Source: Paraburkholderia flagellata (GTDB taxonomy: Bacteria; Pseudomonadota; Gammaproteobacteria; Burkholderiales; Burkholderiaceae). From it: 64,000 nt of DNA. This document shows positions 55,036 to 64,000 of this stretch, in pieces; position 1 is the first letter of the stretch, and every line of letters begins with the position of its first letter. The position numbers and the translations under genes were made by a program. The notes below the pieces were generated by a model, which was not told where the DNA came from, did no database searches, and worked only from the letters and a program-made list of their open reading frames with translations. The stretch spans positions 372,001-436,000 of the forward strand of contig NZ_JAJEJT010000003.1 in NCBI RefSeq assembly GCF_021390645.1, given 5' to 3'.

Positions 55036-55500
55036 TTACGGCCGCAGCGACTCGGCCGCCTGGTGGATTGCCCTGCGAATCCGGGGAAACGCGCCGCAGC
55101 GGCATGCGATGCCCTGCATGGCATCGTTGATTTCGCCGTCGGTCGGATGACGATGACAATAAAGCAACGCCGTTGCGGCAACCAGTTGCGCGCTTTGACA
55201 ATAGCCGCACTGCACGACATCGCATTCGATCCATGCCTTCTTCAGCGCGCGAGCTTCCGGACTCTCCAGTCCTTCAATCGTGACGACTTCCGCCTTGTCG
55301 ATGGCGCATATGGGTATCTGGCAAGACTGAAAAGCTATGTTATCGATCAAGACCGTGCAGGCGCCGCAAACGCCAATACCGCAGCCGAATTTCGTTCCCG
55401 TCAGTTTTGGTTCGAGTTCGCATCGGAGTGCCCAGAGCAGCGGAGTTTCTGGGGCAGAATGCATGACAACGGTTTTTCCGTTAATACGGACTGACACCAT
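55036..55500 (-). CDS. Molybdenum hydroxylase small subunit, [2Fe-2S] (IorA/CoxS-like)
   Basis: This 154-aa protein has both cluster motifs: plant-ferredoxin type CGIGVCGAC (40-48 with Cys60) and the helical type QCGYC (98-101) with CRC (133-135). It carries electrons from the molybdenum centre. It starts inside the 3' end of the large-subunit gene (100-base overlap). The small subunit follows rather than precedes the large one. Confidence 0.92.
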   Translation of the reverse strand: MVSVRINGKTVVMHSAPETPLLWALRCELEPKLTGTKFGCGIGVCGACTVLIDNIAFQSCQIPICAIDKAEVVTIEGLESPEARALKKAWIECDVVQCGYCQSAQLVAATALLYCHRHPTDGEINDAMQGIACRCGAFPRIRRAIHQAAESLRP

Positions 55501-57803
55501 ATATCACCTCCGGAAGGCACTGGCGGATCAAGAAGTGGAAGGTGCCGAACCCGGTTCCCTGTGAGTGCGAATAGCGCATTCGCTACGGCAGGCGCAATGG
55601 GCGGCGTACCCGCTTCGCCAACGCCTTGTGGTTCCGTACCACACTGAAGCACTTTGGTGCAAATCTCAGGACAGGTCGACATATTGACGAGTGGAAATTC
55701 AGAAAAATACTTCTGCTGAACCTGGCCATTCACGATGCTGATCCGTTGATGCAAGGCGGCGGAAAGCCCGAAAATAATGCCGCTCTCCATTTGTTGCTCG
55801 ACGAGATTCGGATTGATCGCGACGCCGCAATCGATCACGCAGTGGACTCGCGTAACCCGAAATGTGTCGCCAAGCCGCTCCACCTCCGCAACCTGCGCCA
55901 CCACGCTGCCAAAGGCTTCGTGCATTGCCACGCCTCTGGCAGTTGTTCCATCACCCTTCGGCCGGCTCTGCCACCTGGAAAAATCCATGAGTGTTCGCAG
56001 TACATAGGCGTGTCGCTTGTGTTCCGGCTTCGTCAGCATGTCAAGCCGAAACTGAAAGGGATCCTTGTGTGCGGCTACCGCCATCTCGTCGATGAAGCTC
56101 TCGACAAAGAACGCATGAAGCGAATGCCCAACCGAGCGCCAGTTACCCACGGGTATCGGCAGCGTCACCGTGTTGTGCGTGACCGCAATGTTCGGGCATT
56201 CGTACGGCTGATCGAACGCACCTTCTGCGTTCGTGGTGTCGGTGAACATCTCTGCGACCAACGCTGGGATGCCGAACGCTCGAGGCAGCGCTTGCGCACT
56301 GATCGACTGGCTGGCCGACTGGTTCTTCCACGCAATCAGCTTGCCGTCTTTATCGAGCGCCCCGGAGAATTGCGACACGCATGCGGGGCGATAGAAGTCG
56401 TGCGTCGTATCTTGTGCGCGTGGCCAGATTGTCTGCACGGGACGTCCGTTGGCATGGCGCGCGATTGCCACCGCTTGCACGATATAGTCAACCTCGAGTC
56501 GACGGCCAAATCCGCCGCCGATCAGGCACTGATGCACCTGCACGTTGTCTTCTTTCAGACCGAGGAACTTTGCCACAGCCTTGCGCGCCGCCATCGGAAT
56601 CTGCGTGGATACCCAAATCGACGCTTCGCATTCGTTCACCTGCGCAGTACAGTTAATGGGTTCCAGCGCCGCATGCGCGAGGTACGGCGCCTCATACTGC
56701 ATTTTCAGCGGCTCTGACTGCTTCAATTTCGTTTCGACGTCGCCGGTCGAATAGAAGTACTGCGGCTGAGCGCCACCTTCGATCGCCTTGACCAAGGCTA
56801 CGCTGATGTCTGCATCGCTGAGGTTTTTAGACGGACCATGATCCCACGTGTACGACAACTGGCAGAGCGTGCGCATGGCGATGTACGGGTTGTCGGCAAT
56901 GACTGCGACTCCGCCGGTACCGCCGTGGTAGGGATCAACTGTGAAGATGTCATGAATACCCTCGGTGTTCTTCACGTTCGAACTATCGTGTCCGGTTGCG
57001 ATTCCACCGAGTGTTGGACACATCTTGACGCTCGCGTATAGCAGGCCTTCTGGCAGCGCGTCGATCCCGAACTGCGCCGATCCGTCGATCTTCGAAGGCG
57101 CCTCTATCCGGTTGCGCCGCTTGCCGATAATCGTGAATTTCGATCTATCCCTGAGCGTGACGTGCGTGGGCGGATGCTCGAGCTTCGCCTTATCGATAAG
57201 CTCGCCAAATGTAGCTGAGTTTCTCGAACCCCAGACAATATGGCCCGCGCGAGCTTCGCATTCAGCAACCGGCGCCCCCCACGCCTTCGCCGCCGCGCTG
57301 CAAAGCATCGCGCGAGCGGAAGCACCAGCCTCGCGCATCGGTTCCCAGAGATCGGCGATGCTCGTCGAACCGCCCGTTACCATCGTGCCGCCTAAAAGCG
57401 TTAGAAGCCGCGCGAGATCCTCTTCGCCCTCCGCCTGCCAGCTGTGATCCTCGGGGCGACGAGGAAGCGCTCGCGCGAGGCTTACGCGGTTTCTATAAAG
57501 CGACTCCATGGGAGCATCGGCGAGCCGGATCTGGGACCAGTCCGCTCCGAGTTCATCGGCCAGCAGCATCGCAGCGCCGGTGTGGATGCCCTGCCCCATC
57601 TCGGCCTTGCTCATGACGATCGTGACGTTGTTGGCGCGATCGATCATTAGCCAGCCGTTGAGCTTCACGTTGGTACCGGGCGTCCCGATGGTTCTCCCGG
57701 TGCATATTTCCTCACGTGCTTGCGATACCGACCATCCGATCGCGAGCACGCTCATCCCCGCCAAACTCGCACCGCCGACAAGAAAGGTTCTCCGCGCCAA
57801 CAT
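55401..57803 (-). CDS. Molybdenum hydroxylase large subunit (IorB/isoquinoline 1-oxidoreductase-like, Tat-exported)
   Basis: This 800-aa protein begins MLARRTFLVGGASL, a twin-arginine signal, followed by the xanthine-dehydrogenase-family core: MGQGIHTG, the cofactor segment GGGFGRR and the catalytic Glu in GVGEAG. It belongs to the IorB/aldehyde dehydrogenase group, acting in the periplasm on N-heterocycles or aldehydes (exact substrate unknown). ATG at 57803 is preferred to a TTG at 57818. The C-terminus continues about 34 residues beyond the usual family end (GNRVRHLPL), into the small-subunit gene. Confidence 0.9.
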   Translation of the reverse strand: MLARRTFLVGGASLAGMSVLAIGWSVSQAREEICTGRTIGTPGTNVKLNGWLMIDRANNVTIVMSKAEMGQGIHTGAAMLLADELGADWSQIRLADAPMESLYRNRVSLARALPRRPEDHSWQAEGEEDLARLLTLLGGTMVTGGSTSIADLWEPMREAGASARAMLCSAAAKAWGAPVAECEARAGHIVWGSRNSATFGELIDKAKLEHPPTHVTLRDRSKFTIIGKRRNRIEAPSKIDGSAQFGIDALPEGLLYASVKMCPTLGGIATGHDSSNVKNTEGIHDIFTVDPYHGGTGGVAVIADNPYIAMRTLCQLSYTWDHGPSKNLSDADISVALVKAIEGGAQPQYFYSTGDVETKLKQSEPLKMQYEAPYLAHAALEPINCTAQVNECEASIWVSTQIPMAARKAVAKFLGLKEDNVQVHQCLIGGGFGRRLEVDYIVQAVAIARHANGRPVQTIWPRAQDTTHDFYRPACVSQFSGALDKDGKLIAWKNQSASQSISAQALPRAFGIPALVAEMFTDTTNAEGAFDQPYECPNIAVTHNTVTLPIPVGNWRSVGHSLHAFFVESFIDEMAVAAHKDPFQFRLDMLTKPEHKRHAYVLRTLMDFSRWQSRPKGDGTTARGVAMHEAFGSVVAQVAEVERLGDTFRVTRVHCVIDCGVAINPNLVEQQMESGIIFGLSAALHQRISIVNGQVQQKYFSEFPLVNMSTCPEICTKVLQCGTEPQGVGEAGTPPIAPAVANALFALTGNRVRHLPLLDPPVPSGGDIWCQSVLTEKPLSCILPQKLRCSGHSDANSNQN

Positions 57804-58114
57804 GACATCGTCCACCAAATGTTCTTACCGCGTATTGAGGTCGGCGAGGGCCGAAGCCCGGAATTCTCCCTGCATCTTGCACCGTTATCGGTTGCGATAC
57901 GAGTTGCGAGCAGCTGCATAAACGTGCACTTCTCTCCTTCTTGAATCACCTATATTAGTCACTGGATGTGGTGATTGCGAATCCGAAATACAATATGAAT
58001 TTGTAGCGATCGCTGAAAACGGAATACTCAGCAGTAGATCAAGCGAAGGTATGCAAACAGCAGAAAAACTCTCCTCGCGCAGCCTTGAGCAAGCCACTCA
58101 CTGGGAGGTGGTAA
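57804..58114. other. Intergenic region, divergent
   Basis: About 310 bases between the molybdenum-enzyme operon and the decayed gene at 58115. It must contain the operon promoter. AT-richer around 57950-58010. I cannot place a firm -35/-10 pair. Confidence 0.4.
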
Positions 58115-58940
58115 ATGCTGATCGATGAAATCCATGCGCTGCTCGCCGGATTATCCGCCCCGTGGAAGCGCGCGCGCGACAGTATGGTCTCGATCTGTCA
58201 TCGTTGGACTCGCCTCAGCGCACTGCCGCGTTGCTGAGCGAGAAACTCAATATCGAGTGGCAGGATTCCGAAGCACCGAACGCGCAATAGAACCGGGTGA
58301 CCCAGCACGCAGCCTGCTTTATCACGTGCTCGCGCTTTCGGAATGTTCCTCGCCCGATGCCCGCGTCAGTCTGGAAAATATCGAGCTGATCGAAAACTCT
58401 CTCTACTCGCTCGCACCTTTGACTTCCGACTGAACGAAACTCGATATAGCCGTACTTGCCTACCACTATCGTCCCGCCCGGCGTGCCGGGCATCAGCGGC
58501 ACGCGGACACGCTGTTTTCGCGGTTCGGCATTGCGCGAAATGACGATACAGAAGCGCTATACGATGCGGCAATTCGCTGCTTCGTGCCGCACATCAAGCG
58601 TAAGATCGTGAATAAGATCAAAGATAAGACCGAGGAGAGTTTCGAGAACGAGTCCGAACATGTTCGTGTATTGCCCGCGCGCTATAGTGCATTTCTCGTC
58701 CGGCGGGTATCGGGACCGGGCGGGCTCTCGTTGATCGAAAGCGAGCAACGCAGTGACACGCATCGCGCATTCATTCAGCCGGTGCGAAAGCCGTCTTCCG
58801 GAGAGTACCTGCGCGGGATAACGTCGCATCTGGATTACGGACATGCGCACATTGACGAAAAGCTCAAGCGCGCAGTGTGGGCGCGATGGGATATCTCTCC
58901 GGACTCATCGGAAGCCTCGACGGTCCACCTTGTTCGATAG
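58115..58940 (+). pseudogene. Broken gene (two frameshifts and a stop)
   Basis: ATG at 58115 follows GGGAGG and reads MLIDEIHALLAGLSAP, then a frame change near 58165 gives VEARARQYGLDLSSLDSPQ; another change near 58290 gives EPGDPARSLLYHVLA...SLAPLTSD; a TGA at 58431 interrupts; the same frame continues KLDIAVLAYHYRPARRAG ... HADTLFSRFG ... to HLVR at 58940. I recall the HYRP/HADxxFSR pattern from an unnamed bacterial family but cannot give a function. The gene is clearly non-functional. Confidence 0.7.
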
Positions 58941-59140
58941 TTTGCCGGTCTCCGAACGCAGCGCAATTCGCGGCTCCAGGTGTGGCGCCAATCACGCCAA
59001 GACGTTGCGGCGCTAGCGTGCACGGCCCTTGATCGAACCCGTGAGCTCCGCGATTTGCACCGTCAAAGGCTTCCCTGTGCCGGCTAAATGGGCCATCAGC
59101 ATGAACCGCGCCGGGAATCGTGGTGTCTGGTTGGTTTAAG

Positions 59141-59322
59141 TTAACGCGGGCAGGTCAGTGATATTTCGGAGTAGTTTTCCTCAGCTTCGGCGGGCGGAAT
59201 ATAGCCGAGAGGTTGCATCAGTCGATGATGGTCGTACCAGGCCACCCATTCCAGCGTCGCCAGTTCGACGGATTCCCGCGTTTTCCACGGGGCGCGTCGA
59301 TGAATCAGTTCCGTCTTGTACA
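59141..59322 (-). mobile_element. IS3-family transposase C-terminal remnant
   Basis: The minus strand reads LYKTELIHRRAPWKTRES, ELATLEWVAWYDHHR, then LGYIPPAEAEENYSEISL and stops at TAA (59143-59141). This is the C-terminal end of an IS3-family OrfB integrase. The sequence is broken upstream at 59322 and no terminal inverted repeat can be seen. It is a relic, and marks past transposition in this decayed stretch. Confidence 0.8.
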
Positions 59323-59874
59323 GACGTAGAAGAAATTAAAGTCGTCAACTGGAATCCTCATAGCACAGGGCTTATGCCGCTTGAATTGACGACTTTATTT
59401 GCACTCGCAAGAGAGCGTGCAAAAATTGGGGAGGCGGATCTCGTCAGGTATCCCTAGCGAGCGCCGATGATCGGCCATTGCCCGCAGGACCAGCATCTGG
59501 CAGACATTTAGCGCGGGAGCGGCCATTCGTCGAGTAAGGCGTGACACGCCATGAACAACCGCCAAAGCCACGCTGGGGTGTGGGCTGGCACCGGGCACGT
59601 ACCGTGGCGGTTATGCGCGCGAAAGCAGCCGTTGACCAAGGAAGCCAACGAACGACAGAAACGGGTCGGGTACGACCGTCCATATCGGGTGGCAGGCGGC
59701 CAAGCGCCGTCATTCACCGCTATGTACGCTGACACCGCAGCCGGTACGCCGGGGGCGCCAGGGCCTGCCTTCCTTTATGACCGGTGCGCGCCGCGAAGCG
59801 CAAGCGGCTCAGAAAAGAGACAGCCCTGCACGTCCGGTCGGCTATCATACCAATCCTCTCCGAAGTAGCTCGCT
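59323..59874. other. Decay zone with an inverted repeat, no gene recognised
   Basis: About 550 bases. AAAGTCGTCAA (59338-59348) and TTGACGACTTT (59386-59396) form an 11-bp perfect inverted repeat around 37 bases; the AT-rich flanks extend it loosely. A short frame ends ELTTLFALARERAKIGEADL and may be a gene fragment. Other frames look non-coding. The ABC-F promoter should be near 59800. Confidence 0.4.
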
Positions 59875-61536
<1,662 letters not shown>

Positions 61537-62008
61537 CGGAAGGTCCCCGGCAGCGCAGCGCCGGATGACCGACTCACTTCATCGAAGGCCACCAATGGCC
61601 AACGAGTTGCCAGCCCCGCCAATAAACCGTGTGGCCGTTCTACCCTTGAAAGCTGCCGCTGAGCCTGCGCTGGGTCGCAGGACGGCTCCGGGGTCGGTTT
61701 CGGTCAACCGCGCCGGGCAGTGGGGCCACCTCTGGCCACTGCCTCCGACGTTCTCGCGGACGTTCGAACGTCCGCTCCGTCTCAAACAACAGCCATGCGC
61801 TCGCAGCCGTATTGAGCAATGTCGCCGATTCCCCGGGGACCTGGCGCAGTCCGGCATGGCCGTTCAGCGATTCAAATTCCAGGGCGAAAGGGTCTGGAAT
61901 TCTCTGGGCCGATCATTTGCCAGAGAGAAACAGCCACGCGAAATTCTTCAGCCCGTGCCCACACGTGCGTCGCCGCGTTGAGCGCGCACCGTTACATCAC
62001 CTGGAATG
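61537..62008. other. Intergenic stretch with a 20-bp palindrome
   Basis: About 470 bases between the ABC-F and MarR genes, convergent. A perfect palindrome GCGGACGTTCGAACGTCCGC lies at 61756-61775. Overlapping frames on both strands are not convincing genes. I see nothing else. Confidence 0.45.
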
Positions 62009-62356
62009 TCACGCACCTTTCGCGGCTTTCGCAAAGGCTTCGGCAAGCTTGTCGAAATGTTTGAGCGCGGCAGGTGTGAGGTCAATTTGTTTGCGGCGTG
62101 CGTCTTCGGTATCGCTGAGCGTGAGCCAGCCCTTTTCCCGCATCGACGTGATGCGGGCATGAAGAGTAGCGGGCGAGCCAAGCTCGCTTTGTGCCATCAT
62201 GTCCCGAACCGAAAGGCGATCGCTTTTTTGCGTCGTGCGCGCAACGAATTCCAGGATCTTCTCTTCGAGCGGATCGAGCGCAGGCAGCGCAGGCAAGCCG
62301 CGCAGAGCTTCGGTGAGTTGCAGGAATCGAAGATAGATGTCAGCTGGACGTGTCAT
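62009..62356 (-). CDS. MarR-type winged-helix regulator
   Basis: This 115-aa protein has a winged helix: EEKILEFVART, SVRDMMAQSELGSPATLHARI, then a REKGWLTLSDTEDARRKQIDLT wing typical of MarR. It is shorter than usual (about 140). ATG at 62356. Divergent from the membrane protein at 62450, which it may regulate. Confidence 0.8.
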   Translation of the reverse strand: MTRPADIYLRFLQLTEALRGLPALPALDPLEEKILEFVARTTQKSDRLSVRDMMAQSELGSPATLHARITSMREKGWLTLSDTEDARRKQIDLTPAALKHFDKLAEAFAKAAKGA

Positions 62357-62449
62357 GATTTGCGCACCGTTCAGGGTGGGGTCCGCTTGGCGAATCTCCG
62401 GCTGGCTAATGCGGCGAAGTAATACGAACAGTGAGAGGATTGTACCGCC

Positions 62450-63067
62450 ATGGGGAGCTTGCGTTTACATTTATGGTCGATAACAGGTACCGTAGCCGCG
62501 TTTCTGGCGTCGCTGTGGCTCAATCAAGCGATTTTCGCGGGGACGTCGTTTGTTCAAGGTATCAACTGGATATACCTCCCGTCAGGAGTCCGACTTCTGA
62601 GCACGTTGCTGGTTGGGTTTGACGGGTTTGTCGGGCTGCTGGTTGCTGGTCTGCTGGCGGACTTTCTCTACTGGTTCCCACACGACCCGGTTCGCGCAAT
62701 CGCGGGAGCCATTCTGGGCTCGCTTGCGCCGTACCTGGTTTACAGGCTTGCACTGGAGCGCTACCACCTGCGCGCTTCGCTAGCGAATCTCACGCCAACG
62801 CGGCTTCTCGTATTGGCCGTCGCCTATTCGATTGCGAATCCGTTGCTACACCACATCTGGTTCGCACTGCAAGGCAATATGCGGAATTTTGGTGAAAGCT
62901 TCCTCACGATGTTCGCGGGAGATCTAACCGGTGCGTTGATCATGTTATATGCCATCAAGGGCATTCTCGCGCTCCTTCCGACACAGCCTAACCGTTCTCG
63001 CATGACGGATGGTATGTTCCGCGTACGCGTCGCACTGGACAGCGCCTACAACAACCAGTTGCGGTAA
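62450..63067 (+). CDS. Integral membrane protein (MASE1-like)
   Basis: This 205-aa protein has about five or six hydrophobic segments, with WIYLPSGVRLLSTLLVG and FLTMFAGDLTGALIMLY as in MASE1-type membrane sensor modules, but with no signalling domain attached. Function unknown. Divergent from the MarR gene. Confidence 0.65.
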   Translation: MGSLRLHLWSITGTVAAFLASLWLNQAIFAGTSFVQGINWIYLPSGVRLLSTLLVGFDGFVGLLVAGLLADFLYWFPHDPVRAIAGAILGSLAPYLVYRLALERYHLRASLANLTPTRLLVLAVAYSIANPLLHHIWFALQGNMRNFGESFLTMFAGDLTGALIMLYAIKGILALLPTQPNRSRMTDGMFRVRVALDSAYNNQLR

Positions 63068-63119
63068 GGCGAAGACACGCCGCGCGGCGCCTTCGCTGAT
63101 GGGCGCATCTGACTGTGCG

Positions 63120-63668
63120 TTAGTTGGTACGGATTGGCGCCAGCGCGCCCAGGCGATCGTGAAAGTCCAGCCAGTCAATGGCGAGCAACGGGATCGTCGG
63201 ATCGCCGCGTGTGCTGTACGAGAAAAATCGCATCCAGCCGTCAATGAAGATATGCCGACCCGGGCGAAGCAGACAGGGCGGCCGTGCCATCAACGGGGGT
63301 GCAATGTTCTGCATGTGTTCGATCAGGTCTAGACGCGATCCAGTGACGCTGTCGGGCAGGACAATCCGCTCGCCCTTCTGTTTCCCAAGGTAATCCTCAA
63401 CGGCCTCACATACGGATTGCGTGCATAACTCAATGAAGGACACACGGACGTCATTGAGGGTCGCGCAAGCCATTGCTTGTTCCGCTACGTCGATGCACGT
63501 GCGCCGCAGTGCCACGGACCGGGCGTAGTCAGGCAGCGCCCGGAACGTTGTCTCGCCGCTACCCAGTGCGTCTTGAAAGATCGGGTAGCACGCGAGCCAT
63601 GGACCCGGAGCGCGATCAATCGGTTCGCGTGCAAAGGCCAACCGGCAGTTGCGGAAGACGCTTTTCAT
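63120..63668 (-). CDS. Hypothetical protein
   Basis: This 182-aa protein begins MKSVFRNCRLAFAREP and has no signal peptide, membrane segment or motif that I recognise. ATG at 63668 has AGAGGA nine bases upstream and is preferred to 63692. Convergent with the membrane protein gene. Confidence 0.6.
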   Translation of the reverse strand: MKSVFRNCRLAFAREPIDRAPGPWLACYPIFQDALGSGETTFRALPDYARSVALRRTCIDVAEQAMACATLNDVRVSFIELCTQSVCEAVEDYLGKQKGERIVLPDSVTGSRLDLIEHMQNIAPPLMARPPCLLRPGRHIFIDGWMRFFSYSTRGDPTIPLLAIDWLDFHDRLGALAPIRTN

Positions 63669-63857
63669 TCCGGCATGTCCTCTCAGGCTCATCGTTATAA
63701 AAACTATATCGATAAGATCACAAGCGCGCAAGAGTCGGACGGTCCCACGCGTGTGCATCCCCCGCTATCACTGCCTGCCAACCTGTCATGTCGCTCCTCC
63801 TGCATCCGGTAACGCGGTAGCGGGCCATCGGCAAACAGCGGCTTCCCTGGCGTAGCC

Positions 63858-64000
63858 CTAAGTCTTGCGTGCGAAAGCCAGGACGCAAGGCATCGGAATT
63901 CGTAATTCCCCGACGTCGTTGCGGTATGCCTGCGCGTCACGCGCGACGGCCTCTTCAATCAATGCCAGCACAGCCGGCGTCTGGGCTTTCAGCAGTGCGG
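63858..64000 (-). CDS. SAM-dependent methyltransferase, C-terminus (partial)
   Basis: The minus strand from the window edge reads ALLKAQTPAVLALIEEAV, then RDAQAYRNDVGELRIP and MPCVLAFARKT, stop at 63858-63860. This matches the C-terminal end of a class I (UbiE-like) SAM-dependent methyltransferase. The 5' part lies outside the window. Confidence 0.65.
   Translation of the reverse strand, partial: ALLKAQTPAVLALIEEAVARDAQAYRNDVGELRIPMPCVLAFARKT

Noticed and set aside
59449..59735. Frames near 59500-59735 on both strands
   Set aside because: No recognisable domain or start site; likely non-coding decay.

Overview
The window reads as a high-GC betaproteobacterial chromosome, most likely Burkholderiaceae of the Paraburkholderia/Caballeronia/Burkholderia type. 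That is an inference from gene content, protein similarity recalled from memory and base composition; no database search was possible. Ordinary housekeeping genes sit at the edges: a LysR/SDR/PNPOx-like group, cspA, rpsU, a second beta-propeller/DUF1223 pair on the left, and an ABC-F ATPase, a MarR regulator and a membrane protein on the right.

The core (about 6.2-54.5 kb) looks like one large accessory module for electron transfer at or outside the outer membrane, with almost every gene on the minus strand. Region A (6.2-17 kb) holds a membrane cytochrome c and an 11-gene type II secretion/type IV pilus-like machine: GspG, GspF, GspE, PilM-, PilN-, PilO- and PilP-like proteins, a lipoprotein secretin and three more pseudopilin-like proteins. 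Region B (17-22 kb) holds regulation and assembly: a SCO1-type copper chaperone, two NarL-type response regulators, a PAS/HisKA_3 histidine kinase and a lytic transglycosylase that could open peptidoglycan for the secretion machine. Region C (22-42.3 kb) is a 20-kb co-directional block. In transcription order it encodes two multicopper-oxidase-like proteins (522 and 538 aa), a 2747-aa cupredoxin/beta-helix protein, a 171-aa exported protein, two LolA-like exported paralogues with His/Pro/Ser tails, a cytochrome c/periplasmic-binding-protein fusion, a cytochrome/porin fusion resembling Cyc2, a di-haem c4-like lipoprotein, CcsB for cytochrome c maturation and a small membrane protein.

The most interesting signal is that the copper ligands of a complete multicopper oxidase are divided between two adjacent genes. 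The 522-aa protein has the full type 1 site plus half the trinuclear-cluster histidines. The 538-aa protein has the other half and no type 1 cysteine. With the Cyc2-like porin, periplasmic cytochromes, a copper chaperone and a dedicated secretion machine, this suggests a secreted or surface metal oxidase (Mn(II) or Fe(II) are the obvious candidates) wired to the respiratory chain. The function is inferred, not shown.

Region D (42.3-57.8 kb) contains a membrane-anchored hypothetical protein, a LuxR-type response regulator between decayed genes, a 1591-aa GMC-oxidoreductase/patatin fusion next to a 1127-aa di-haem cytochrome, and an isoquinoline-1-oxidoreductase-like molybdenum enzyme (two subunits, overlapping genes). 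Region E (57.8-59.9 kb) is a decay zone with a multiply broken gene and an IS3-family transposase remnant. The right edge ends inside a SAM-dependent methyltransferase gene.
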